Origin: Parachlorella kessleri
Taxonomy: Eukaryota; Chlorophyta; Trebouxiophyceae; Chlorellales; Chlorellaceae
Length of the DNA stretch: 28,382 nt
Reading direction: 5' to 3'
Assembly (NCBI GenBank): GCA_001598975.1
Contig: BBXU01003038.1
Coordinates: 1 to 28,382 of the forward strand
The position numbers were made by a program, and so were the translations under genes. The number at the start of each line of letters is the position of its first letter. Position 1 is the stretch's first letter. This document shows, in pieces, positions 9,601 through 19,926 of the stretch. Under the pieces are notes generated by a model. It searched no databases, was not told where the DNA came from, and was given only the letters and a program-made list of their open reading frames with translations.

Positions 9601-11828
9601 TTGCCGGCATGTGCCTCCTTGCCAAGACAGCGCCCTCCTGGCCCTCCTTCTGTTTGCATGGAAGGTCGGCTCGCAATGCCGGCTGCACCTGCTTCCAGTG
9701 CCTCGTCCGCCACTGCTGCTGCTTTTGCCATTCCGACCGGCTGCTTCTTATTGGCTTCCACTTGCCCACCAACAACCTGACACTGTGTAACACACTGCTG
9801 TCCGCTCTGAGGTCCCCGGTGGTGACCACTTGGCTGCTGCAACTGCTGCTGCTGCTTCAGTGGCTGGGCATCTGCAGCCTGGGAAGGGGGCTGTAGCTGC
9901 AGGGAGTGTAGCTTGGCACCTCGAGCAACAGCCTGCACAGTGAGAAGCAGGCTTCTCCAGGGATTCTCTAGATCCGGTGGTGGAATGTGTTGTTCGCATC
10001 ACGGCTGATGTCGCTCTCACAAAAAAAAACCATCAACCCTGAAGCCTACCTCCGTGCACAATACCTGCCAGACTGAAGCCATTCTCGCATGAAGCGTGCC
10101 ATGCCAGCAGAAGCCACGGTGCACACTGCAGCGACCAGCGGGGGTGACACAAGCAGAATCTACATTCCAGAAAGTGAATGAGCCACTGCAACACTTCGAC
10201 TCTCAGAACCCCAGCCTGCCAAGATCATCCGCCCACCTCACGGACAGTGGAGTAGTCAAGCCGCTCTGCCACCCCTACCATCTCCTTGACCTTGGCTTTG
10301 TCGAAGAGGTCGCCCAACAGCTCAGCAAAGTCAAGGCCCCCTGCCTTGCACCAGTTGAGTGCAGCTTTCAAGCGCCACGCAGCCTCAGCAGCCTGCACAC
10401 AGCAGCAACTTAGCGTGCTTGGTGTTTGTGGCAGAAAATCACTTACCAAACAGTGCCTTGCATGCACAACGCATCGCTTTCCTTGAAACTCCTTGCAGCG
10501 CAAGTGGCGCTGCCTCAATCAAAGTGTTCCAAGACGCAACATCCGCCCTCTGCCGATCGCGCAGCACCACCATCCCATGCAGGCGCCCATTCTCATCATA
10601 CGTGGCCGGCATGCATAACGCAAAGGCCTCCCACCAAACACCATGCTGCATACCTCATCCAAGGTCCAAAACGAGGTCACTCCACTCCAGGCGAGCCGCA
10701 TAGCCAGCTCCTGGGCCTCCTCTAGGGTTGCCTGGGTGGGCTCATGCTTGAGTAGAGGGTTGTGGGTGGAAGCCGCGCCAATTGGCAGGGCTCGGCCTTC
10801 GACATCCTGCAGCAAGCCTAGCCAGAACCCACCGATTTCAGGCCCTTGCCGCCCAAGCTTTACCCAACCCACACAGGCCCGCAGGCAACCATGTTCTTAC
10901 CTCCGTATTCTTATGGTGGGCGCGTGCAACAAATGAAGTCTCAGTGTTGTGATAACCCCGGCAGATGAGGCTTACTACGACACTAACAGATGGCCGGGAC
11001 AGCTACAGCTCAGAAGTAGGTCCCGCAGGGTGAGACTCCATACGCATTAGGCATGCCATCAAGTGCACACCAATCGAGCGGCTATGCAAGGCAAGGGTTA
11101 CATCTCAACATAACAGCCTCCCGCGCTCTGTCGGTGTGGTGCAAGCTTACATGCAGATGGAGCAACAGGTCTCCAGAGTCAGCATCTAAATATGTGTCTA
11201 GCACACGACGGAGGCAGTACTGGCCATCCTGCTTCAGCCTGACCACTGCGCCGCGCAGCACGCTCCTGTGCAGTCTGGCAGTGCTCGTCTTGCTGGCTTC
11301 TGCAAACAGGCATGCAAGTGCCACGTTTGTAGCCAAGGCAGCCTCCTTGACAGGAGAGCTCTTGCACTCAGCGGGAAGAGACCTCAACGCACTGTCGCCA
11401 GAAACTTGCACAAGGTGCTCACAGCAACGACTCAGCCACCGTTGACTTCACTGGAAGTTCCAGAGTCGCCTACTATGGTTATCTATCACCAGCCACTTAT
11501 TAATAGCCCAATTCAGGTTTTCAGGTTCTGGTCATATCTTTCTGGTTCAAGCTGGGCAGCTCATCGTCATGTCAACATCCACATACCGAGCTCCAGACTC
11601 ACCTATGAGCTTCCGTTCGACAGCCTCCAGCTGTTGCAGGTCCTGCGATGAAAGTTCAACGAGCTTTGGTCTATCTCCCAGCTGCAACCTTCAAATGCAG
11701 TTCGACACCTATTCGGTTCCCTGCCTTACCAGCCTCGACACAAACAGCAGCCGCAGGTTGCCTACTGAGCAGGCTGCGTACTGCTGGACTGCTGGCTTCT
11801 CGCCAGCACGACCCGGTTTGTGTCCCAT
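6635..11828 (-). CDS. Large uncharacterised multi-exon protein, N-terminal and central part
   Basis: Exons in transcript order: 11828-11730 (ATG in CCATGG context), 11681-11603, 11404-11151, 10857-10654, 10549-10447, 10392-10237, 9932-7724, 7487-7410, 7151-7015 and 6749-6635. Phases agree at every junction except 10447/10392. The N-terminal third has ordered segments such as DLQQLEAVERKLI, SVLRGAVVRLKQDGQYCLRR, IGGFWLGLLQDVEGRALPIG and RADVASWNTLIEAAPL. The 2.2 kb exon 7 is a long Pro/Ser/Gln/Gly-rich region, probably disordered, with polyQ and a nine-residue repeat. It ends in WELRAVQALERGWLFVEDLV. Exons 8-10 are again ordered, with VWIAYRRDVLGYLYRQDIPR and LLWNAVSAFQEHLGDALRVA. I recognise no domain; a faint likeness of the exon-3 segment to a Plus3 fold is too weak to call. 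The protein exceeds 1,000 residues. The last listed exon ends in phase 1, so the gene continues towards 3656. Confidence 0.65.
8445..8579 (-). repeat. 27-bp coding minisatellite (five 9-residue repeats)
   Basis: On the minus strand this stretch encodes five imperfect nonapeptides in a row: PPLPRLPSP, PSMPDLPSP, PPLPDLPSQ, PAMPDFLGQ and PPLPSHPPP. Substitutions between units are spread over all codon positions. The array lies in the low-complexity exon 7 of the unknown gene and is probably a flexible Pro-rich spacer. Confidence 0.85.
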
Positions 11829-12644
11829 GGCAGGCCTAGCTGGCTACCTGGTTGCAGGACGCATACAACAAGCGAGTTCCAAACAGACGGCAAACAAACG
11901 GGCGACCTGTCGCGCCTAACGTGGCTTCAAGGGCATATGGAACCTTAGCTCAAAGCTTGGACCTGGGGCAACGGCCTTTGGGCATGGACCTCCTCGAGGC
12001 ATCAAACACCTTAAGCGCTGTACACAGAGTCTTGAAAGAGGACAAACCAAGCTTATGGAAAGGGGAAGGACGATACAGAGGGTGGCATTTAGAGTTGGTG
12101 ACAAAAGGCGCAAGGGCGCGAAGGTCCCAAGAAATGGGAGGCAGGTCTGCTGGATGCCTCTCTAGGATGCCAGGGCTTGCTGGCCCAGTGGGCATCACGG
12201 GCTATATGTGCCACTTGTATGGTGTGCTTTACAACCAAGCAGCACCGCTTCTCCTCCTGGGCAACGTAAGAGGTTGGCAAATGGGAATGGCATGAACCGG
12301 TTGGCTCTTAACAGATCAGCATGGGTTACTGCATCCCAGTCCCTGACCCAATAACCAGGCTACGCGGCCAATGAGGCATGGGCAGCTTTGGTCAAGGCTG
12401 CTCAGTCAGTCAGGAAAGGTTAGAACAGCCAGAACTATGCAACCAGCTCACAACAGTAACAGGATGAAAGGGAACTACTACCCTCCACAGAGTATATTTG
12501 ACACATACGGTGTAATGTAGGAGCTTCAGCAGCCACGTAAGCACTCAAGCGCGGGTGGACCTGCTTGCCGCGAAGCCAAATGAAATCTTTTCCGTGTCTC
12601 TGCGACATGCGGGCTGTTCGAACTTAAATCCTCCGCCAACTCCC
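11829..12644. other. Intergenic, between two minus-strand genes
   Basis: About 816 bp separating the ATG of the unknown gene (11828) from the stop of the lycopene cyclase gene (12645). It should hold the cyclase 3' UTR and the promoter and 5' UTR of the unknown gene. I see no TATA element I would defend and no further exon. Confidence 0.5.
12229..12233 (-). terminator. TGTAA, candidate poly(A) signal of the lycopene cyclase gene
   Basis: Read on the minus strand, TTGTAAAG lies 412 bases after the cyclase stop codon. It is the only copy of the motif I found on that strand between the stop and the next gene. Confidence 0.4.
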
Positions 12645-15600
12645 CTAGACCACCGTCTTGGCCAGCCTGCCCAGCATGACCACCAGCCCAGGCAGCCCTT
12701 TCTGCAGCAGATCCAGGCGCGCCTGGTTGCTAGAGTGCACAAAGAGCGACAGGCCAAAGGAGATGAGCTGCCGGAAGGTCAGCCGCGCCGACAGGAAGCC
12801 GTGCCAGTGGAAGTCGGAGAGGGAGAAGAAGGCGGAGAAGAAATCCCGGGTCTCCTCCAGGTTGAGTTTCAACAGTACCTGCGCAGGCAAGCCAGGTAGG
12901 GGTATGGCAAGGTGTGCCGCTCCTACTCAAGGCTGGCCCCATCAAGCCGGACATTGCGGGCCAATCATGCTGCACACAGAGCACGCGGTGGCAAGGATGT
13001 AATATCTCATGCATGCCCGCACCTCCATTCCAAACTCGAAGAACTCCCGCTGTCGGATGCGCTGCACCGGCCACATGGCCGCCCACACCGCCGCTGCCAT
13101 GGCCGCCTGCTCCTTGTCGCTGCGTGGCCGTGCAGGCAGGTGCGCATCGACTGCTTTGTCCCGCACCGAGCTGAGCTGGTCAATAATGGAATCAGCCACA
13201 GTAGGGGCCGCTCCCAGCACCCGCGACACCATGTACCCTACAAGCCGGCAAACATGGCAACCAGTTATGCCTGCTCGTGTCGGCCAGTAACTTGGCTGCA
13301 ACTGGGCGCGCAACCAGCAGTACAAGTACCATCACCTTGCCCATGCCGATTCATACCCGTCCCAATGGCATGCAGTTGCCACCGGCAGTAACAGCTGGAG
13401 GTTATAGCACAAGCACAAGCAGGCACTCCGAGCCTGCAGCTCACCAGTGGAGGGGTGCACCATGCCGGCCGTGCCGCCAACACCAATCACCTTCTGTGGC
13501 ACCCTGGGCAGGACGCCGCCCATGGGAATGGCACAGAACTCTTCCTCCTCAATGCTTTTCACCTGCAACACAACGCACACGTGGTTACCAAGACTGTGAC
13601 TGGCCAAGCATGCCAAAACCCTGCCAGAGGGCTCTACCCGCCCTTACAAGGGCCTTGAAACGCTGCCTCACCGGTGGCAACCCCACACCAGCACGGCCTC
13701 CTACCATGCTAGGTTCCCAGCCAACCTAGCCAGGTGCCTCACCCGAGGCCTTGCAAAAGCCTTATTGGAAAAGCAAGTTCCCCGGTGGCTTCCATCCCAC
13801 AGAGGCACAGGGAGGATAGGGCAGAGGCACAATCCAAGCAGCACCGACCCTTGCCCATCGAGTGCCGAAGCCACCACCCCACCTTGATCCCTAGGTGCGC
13901 CAGGCGAGCGATCATGCGCTCCTTAAGCTCGGGGAAGGGGATGATGGGGCGAGCCACCAGCGAGGTCTCCTCCAGGAAGATCTTGGTAGGAGAGAAGGGC
14001 ATGGCATACAGGAAAGTTGGCAGCCTGTGCGGGCACACAAGGAGCTACCTGGGCACGTGCAAGCATGCGAGAACAGCAACCATGGCAGCCATGCATGAGC
14101 CCAGTTTGCAAACTAGCATTGTACTGGCAACCGTTAATGTCTGGCATCAGCAGCTCTTGGAGAGCAGGTGAATAGCAGGGACAACATCGGGAACGGACAA
14201 GTGAACATGACTCCGAGGGTCACCCTGTAGCTCATCCTGTGGTGGCCGGCCATATGGTAATGTGGTGCCCCCCACCATATGGTGCAACACCCATGAAGTC
14301 CCAAGGCATCACCCACTTGCTGTTGCGGGCCTGGATGTCAGGATAACTGTCTAGATGGTCGTCCCTCCAGTCCATGAAGAGCATGGCATCCAGATCAAAA
14401 GGGTGTGACTCGACCTCGGCCACAATCCCATAGGCTCCCTGGTAGCCTACATCATCACCAAAGGCAGCCCAGTATCAGCAAAGGCAGACATGGGGCTAAG
14501 AGCATGCTTGACTAACCCTGCATCCAGATTCCGTTGCATTACTGGAAAAGGCCTTTATAGTCGGTCCCATGGCCCAGCAAGATCCGGCCCTGGCATGAGA
14601 GCAGAAACTGAAGCCAAGCAACAGCTCAGCGACGCCATACTGGCTCAACACGCATTCCTCTCCAGTTTTCCCAATACGGCTGTCAACCCCTCCCCACACA
14701 ACACCTGCCATCCATCCTCTGGGATGGGGACCCAGCTACAAGCCGCTTGCCTGGGTTGAATTTCTTGTCATATTCGACCAACTTGCGGCTGTGGCCAGTA
14801 GCATCCACAATCAGGGATCCCACAAGCGCGGTGCCATCAGTGCACTGAACTTCGGACTGGCCGCCAGAGTGGCTGGCGGACTCCACGCTGCCACAGTAAA
14901 ACTTGACGCCTGCAGGAGTCGCACACGCTTGTTTGGCATCTTGGCACCACCTTGCGGTGCTGAAGACTTGTGCAAGGCAGGTTTGCGCAAGCGTGCAGGC
15001 ACCCAACAATCCGTCTCATTGAGGTGCAGACCCACAAACGGGGCTAGAGACTCTATAGTCCTGTTGGCTCAGGTTGAATGCCTTACAGGGAGGGGGGACT
15101 GTGCCATCAAGGCAAGGCACGCACTTGCATCAGCACCCTAGGCGAAGGGCACATCTCACTGGAGTGTGGAGGATGCCAACAGTCAGTTTTAACTCACCTT
15201 GGTCAGCACATCGCTGCAGCAATTTTCGCTTGAGCTTTGGCCGGTCAACTTGCGCGTAGGGCCGATCCAAGTATCTGCACGCTCCAGGACAGACTTCACA
15301 GGGTTGCAGGAGACAACTGGCACCCATAGGCGCAGTGCTTACCATTTCAACAAGCCAAACAAAGCGCAACTGCTGGCAAAGTACAGAGAGCAGCCACCAA
15401 GGCAGCTGAGTAGGATCCAGCATGTGCACAGCCTGGTGCTCGGTCGACTTGCCTTACGCCATCAGAGGAGTTGTTGAGGTGCACCACAGCCTTAGGCCAA
15501 ACCACGCGGAAGCAGTCTTCCAGCCCCATTGCCTCAAACTCGTCACACCACACGCCGTAGTTATTTATCCAGGGCACCTGAGCAGAGGAACACAGCAAGG

Positions 15601-16207
15601 ATGCAGAAAGTACGGTTTGCAAGGGGGTTTATCAGGCCAAACATTATGGCGACCACAGACCAACTACATGAAATGTCCTGCAGGGACCCTTCCTAGGCAT
15701 TACACATCGATGCCTCGCATGTCCCGCACCTGCGCCCTTGACCCTCCCAAATTCAGACAGACTGACCTTGGGGTTTGGATCCACCAGCAGCACGCTGAAG
15801 CCAGCCTTGGACACGCGCTCCGCTACGGCCAGGCCTGCCGGCCCAGAGCCAGCCACCACCACATCAAACGTCTGCTTGGCGCTGGGGTCGTAGAGGGGCA
15901 GGTCTATGTCAGCGAACAAAATAGCGTCGCGCGGGTCTGACAAGGGTGGCGGCAGCGGGGGCAGGTCCAAGATGCTGCTCCGTTTAGCGGGTGGGGCAGG
16001 TGGAGCTGCTGCTGCCTGGCAAGCTAGTTGGCGCTGCTGCTGCCTTTGCTGCAGTTGCTGGTGCTGCAGTAGCAAGTGCACCGGCCTTAGCGCCCTGACC
16101 CTGCTGCTCCTCAGTGGTGCCGCTGGTGTAAAGGCATTGAATGCTTGTGAAGGAGGCTTCTGCAGCGCCTGTGGCCTGCCACCTTGTCTTGATTGGTGAC
16201 AGTGCAT
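12645..16207 (-). CDS. LCYB: Lycopene beta-cyclase, plastid-targeted
   Basis: Nine exons: 16207-15767, 15577-15453, 15274-15198, 14909-14751, 14446-14317, 14024-13883, 13562-13445, 13237-13023 and 12878-12645 (TAG). All phases agree and give 546 aa, normal for the family. The enzyme closes beta rings on lycopene, leading to beta-carotene, in plastid membranes. The first roughly 60 residues are Gln/Ala/Arg-rich and fit a transit peptide. The FAD-binding motif GSGPAGLAVAERVSKAG is at residues 120-136. Then come NNYGVWCDEFEAMGLEDC, LDRPYAQVDR, VDATGHSRKLVEYD, MDWRDDH (292-298), FLEETSLVARP (327-337), IPMGGVLP and GGTAGMVHPSTG. FLEETSLVARP and the MDWRD context are of beta-cyclase rather than epsilon-cyclase type. 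Introns 2 and 4 are GC-AG. The gene is divergent from the small ORF at 16517. Confidence 0.96.
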
Positions 16208-16516
16208 CGCTGCTCACTTACAAGAAGCTAGCAGCGACGACAACCATCCACCACACGAGGCTTCCCTATGAGGCTGGGCCGCAAAGTCTACTCGCCTGCT
16301 ATAACTGCAATCCTTTTTGTAAGAAATAACTAACCAGGTCTGGCTGGCGCATTGCACGGCACATTGCATGGCTCATCCGACCGTATCAGTAAGAAATTAT
16401 GTAATTGGCCTATCCCTGGTGAGGCCTGTAGGAGACGTTCGATTGATATAGAAAGACACTTCGAGTCCCGCTTGTGCGCTAATGGTGTAGGCCTGTCCCT
16501 GCATGCCCCGCAATAG
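16208..16516. promoter_or_regulatory. Shared region between divergent LCYB and the small-ORF/Smr unit
   Basis: Only 309 bp separate the two start codons, and both 5' UTRs and both promoters should fit here. The stretch is more A/T-rich than the flanking exons. I see no clear TATA box or known light-response element. Co-regulation of the two units is possible but only inferred from spacing. Confidence 0.5.
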
Positions 16517-16729
16517 ATGCAGCCACCCGAGGCTCCCAGCAAGTTTCAGTTGCAGGTTAAGGCTGGGACAGCCATTGTGACTGTGATCACTGCGGGGTTT
16601 TGCCTGTTATATGACTGGGACCGGGCTCAAGGGGTCCATAACGTTTTCAGCGGGATCCGGCCAGCACTGAAGGGCGTGCTAAACAGGTTGTATGGTGTCA
16701 GCCCCGGCAAGGAGGAAGGAGAGCGGTAG
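16517..16729 (+). CDS. Small single-pass membrane protein (70 aa), first ORF of a two-ORF unit
   Basis: An uninterrupted 70-codon ORF from ATG to TAG. The protein begins MQPPEAPSKFQLQVKAGTAI and has one hydrophobic helix at about residues 13-32, including VTVITAGFCLLYDWD. A polar C-terminal half follows, with HNVFSGIRPALKGVLNRLYG and a charged tail ending GKEEGER. The ordered look, plain amino-acid mix and Trp/Tyr/Gly spacing suggest a real conserved protein rather than a chance ORF; I do not know its function. The start context (TAG before ATG) is poor by the -3 rule. Its stop is six bases before, and in frame with, the ATG of the CUE-Smr ORF, and there is no room for a promoter between them. 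Only two other ATGs occur between the two starts. Confidence 0.7.
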   Translation: MQPPEAPSKFQLQVKAGTAIVTVITAGFCLLYDWDRAQGVHNVFSGIRPALKGVLNRLYGVSPGKEEGER

Positions 16730-16735
16730 CAGCTC

Positions 16736-19381
16736 ATGCACCGCCAGCACAGCCTGTTGAAGTCGTTTACCAGCTGTTTCTTCCGTGAGGCAGACACCGC
16801 TATCCAGGAGTATGTGGCCTGGTAGGTATGGCCTGGTGGTGCATTGTCGTATATTGTCTCTTGCTGTAGTTCTCATGGAGCCAGAGTTAGGCTGTACGAC
16901 ACTGCTCACTATCGCAGGCTGTTGTCGGACGCCGCCCACGATGGAAGCTCAGCCGGAGAGGTCTGCCAAGCACTGGAGGGCTTCATGTCCTCCTCCGACG
17001 TTGCAGCTGCCAACGGTGGCCTGGAAGGAGCGGTAGCAGAACTGCTGTCAGCACTACGAGACCCATGTGCCAGCCAGGCCGCACCCAGCTGGGAGGCCAA
17101 GGCCCGCTGCATGGCCAGTGAGGCTGGGCCTGCAGCTGACCCCCTGGTCGCCAAGCCTGGCTTGAGCACACTGGCATCTGCTAGCAAACTGAGCGCAGCT
17201 GCTGCCACTTTCCAGCCGGCTGGTGCAGCCTCCTCAGTGGCACCAGTGGCATCAGAGCCTGAAGGCGAGCACCCTGCTAAGGAACCTACTGACGGAGCAG
17301 CAGCACAGCTAGCCGGCCTCAGCCTCTCAGAAGCCCAGCATCTGTCCAGCGGTGCCGCAGGAATCCCCACGGAGTGGCACGCTGGCGCCACTGGAGTTTG
17401 GGAGTGCCCGGTGGCAACGCCCTTGGGCAGCCAGTTACAGGACGTCCTGCAGGGCAGCAGTGCGGAGATGGGGGCCTTCTTGTCGGTGCTGGCGCAGCAA
17501 TTTCCGGAGTACTCAGATGCTGTTTTGCGAGAGCTGCTGGAGGAGCAGGGAGGCAGCCTGGAGGCGACTGTGGACATGCTTTTCAGGTAGGACTGTGCAG
17601 GGTCTGGTAGGACTGTGCAGGGTCTGGAAAAGGTGCTGTGGGAGCCAGTGCAGGCAGCCTGATGGGCACTGTGATACAGCGCCCGGGTTGTGCCAAGCTA
17701 GCATGTTGGCATGATTTGGTGAGTGCATTCCTCACCGTGGTTTGGGGCACACGTGCTACCCGGCATGCACCTGTAGGTATGGGGTGTCCTCTTGGCATGG
17801 CAGGGTGGCAGTCAGGTGCTGCACCTGCAAAGCCTCGTTGTCAAATTCACATTCAGATGTAGTTGATTCCCTCCTGTGCTTTGGGTGCTTGTAGCTTGGA
17901 ATGGGAGCTACAAGGGCAAGCTGCTGTTACCACCACCCACCAGCACCAGCAGGCTGTGGAGGTTAGTGGAGGGCAAATGCCTTGGTTGATGTCGCCTGAG
18001 GGGCTACGTGGGGCTGCAGTGTCCTGTACATCAGTGTCATGGAGCATGTGGTGCAGCCCAAGCCAGGTCTGGACATCCAGTCCACAGTCTGTTGCTGCGG
18101 TTGTTGCTAAGAGTTGAACTGTCGGGCCCGACAAGGCGGCTGAGGCGTGGGTCTTCTTGGCCTTGGTGCAGCCCCGGCCCCTTGCGGCTTCAGAGTTCCC
18201 CGCCCTGTCGGGGACGGTGGCACCCCCGGTTACCCATGCTTCGCTGGCAGCTCCCGGCCCTGGCGCCTATGCCGCAGCCCTGGGGAAGAGAGGCGGCACG
18301 GCAGGCACAATCTGCGGGCCTGCAGGGGCAACACCATCGGCAGCTGCTGGTAGAAGAGCGACAAAGTCGGCAGCCGGCATTCTGGGAGCGGCTGTGCCTG
18401 CCAAGGCTCGGGCTTCACATGCCAAGTCCCCCATCTGGGAAGCCCAGGGCGTGCCTCGCTTTGCCACCGGGGCCCAGAACGCCGCTGAGTATGCTGCGGC
18501 AAGGGAGGCCGCAAGGGATCATGCCAGGCTACGGAATGCATACTTCCAACAGGCAAGCCAGCTTTCTTGGCGAAATTGTTGGGGCATGCAAGTGACAGCT
18601 GGCAAAGGAAAGCTTGTGGGTGGGGTAAGGACGCGCTGTGTGCAATTTCAGGCCTCATGGCATCACATGCGTGGATGCTGCCCTTGCTAGCTCCCAGCAG
18701 ACAGCAAGCACCTCCGTTGTTTGGTGCGTGGGCAAGTTTCAAGGCTCCCAGCTTTATGTTTATGGTCCCAGGAGTCACGGCTTGGCGTGCAGTAGCCATC
18801 AGATGCCTCGCAACACAGGCCTGCCTATCTCGCTTACAGGGTGGGTGTCTCTCTCACCTTTAGGCATGCTTGTGCTTAACCCTGGGCTGCAGGCTACCCT
18901 GGCATACCTGGCTGGGCAGCGTGCCCTGGCCAAGGAGCTGGGAGAGAAGGGGCGCTGGCATGGGCAGCAGATGCAGGCGGCCCACCGCGAGGCAGCAGAG
19001 GGCATCTTCGCCACCCGCAACCCCGGGACAGCTACAGGCGGGGGCCCGTCAGCACCTGCAGCTGCGCCCCCAGGGCGGAGCCCCTCCTCCTCCTCCTCAC
19101 CTGGCGGGGTCCCCACGGTGGATTTGCATGGCCTGCATGTGGCAGAGGCGCTGGAGAAGCTGGAGTCGGTGCTGCTGGGGCTAGCGCCCCCCGCCGGGGT
19201 CCGAGGGGTGGTGTCCAGGGGCGGCCGGGGCCAGGGCGGGAAGCTGCGGGTGGTTGTGGGGGTGGGGCAGCACGGCAAGGTGCCCGCGCGGCTGCCGGCT
19301 GCCGTGCGGCGGTACCTGCAGGGGCAGGGCTTGCAGGTGTCGGAGCCGTATGCAGGCTTGCTCGAAGTGGGTTTGCCCTGA
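16736..19381 (+). CDS. CUE-DUF1771-Smr domain protein (plant CID7-like)
   Basis: Exons 16736-16821, 16870-17586, 17895-17961, 18172-18552 and 18893-19381 (TGA) join in phase to 579 aa. A CUE-like segment, FLSVLAQQFPEYSDAVLREL followed by LEEQGGSLEATVDML, lies at about residues 230-266. The DUF1771 helix pair, EAARDHARLRNAYFQQ then ATLAYLAGQRALAKELGEKG, spans the last intron. The Smr domain, TVDLHGLHVAEALEKLESVL to the VVGVGQHGKVPARLPAAVRR loop, ends the protein. In plants this order is found in CID5-7 proteins that bind poly(A)-binding protein. Smr domains can cut nucleic acids, so a role in mRNA handling or decay is likely but inferred. I see no clear PAM2 peptide. The 67-base exon 3 (LEWELQGQAAVTTT) was found by phase. 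A start at 16736 assumes initiation after the upstream ORF. The last intron is GC-AG. Confidence 0.85.
17587..17626 (+). repeat. Perfect 20-bp tandem duplication at a 5' splice site
   Basis: GTAGGACTGTGCAGGGTCTG occurs twice with no mismatch, directly after the CUE exon. Each copy starts with the donor-like GTAGGA. Splicing at the second copy would bring an in-frame TAG into the mRNA at 17588. Confidence 0.95.
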
Positions 19382-19926
19382 CCTGGGTTGTATCTGGGGT
19401 GGTGGGAAAGCAGCAGGTAGTTGTAGCTATGACGTGGCGGTGAAAGGAGGTCACCGAGATGCATGCAAGGATTTGCACGCCACATCTACATTGAAGCATA
19501 CTTTGGCATGTATAGAGCGCTTTGGAAACAACCCCTTCAAAATTGGCTAGGGTCATGTGGTGGGGTTTGCAACCAGAACCTCGATCCTCTGTGTGCGAGG
19601 TTGTTCCCGTCCAGGGCTGAGTATACGAGCTAGTCGGGCTGCGGGAGTGTGTCAGCCTTGCAGTTGAAGCTGGACGCCTGAGTGGACCTTCCATTGATCT
19701 TATAACAAGTTTTCACTCATATGCTTGCTGTTGTCCCACGTCCCAGAGACATCCAGCTTTGACAATCTTCTCAGCAACACAATCAGTGCCAATATGGTGT
19801 GAACAAGGGAGTCTGTGATTTCTGACTAGTTGCTGACTGAGCCAGCTTGCTCATTAAATAAGCCCGAGAGACCAGCAACACGGGTGGGAAGCACATGCAT
19901 CCCACGTGGCCACGTGGTGCGGGCAC

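Noticed and set aside
10021..10236. Additional exon in the intron between 10237 and 9932
   Set aside because: Flanking exons join in phase 0 with good sites, and no frame in the gap is coding-like.
14249..14285. Repeated CCATATGG palindromes in a cyclase intron
   Set aside because: Two 8-bp palindromes close together can occur by chance or local duplication; no further structure supports a function.
12645..16207. Lycopene epsilon-cyclase instead of beta-cyclase
   Set aside because: FLEETSLVARP, MDWRD and the GGTAGMVHPSTG segment follow the beta-cyclase pattern; the epsilon type usually shows FFEETCLA and MDYRD variants.
18838..18892. Exon of the Smr gene starting upstream of 18893
   Set aside because: The open frame extends upstream, but the DUF1771 domain is continuous only when the exon starts at the CTGCAG boundary.
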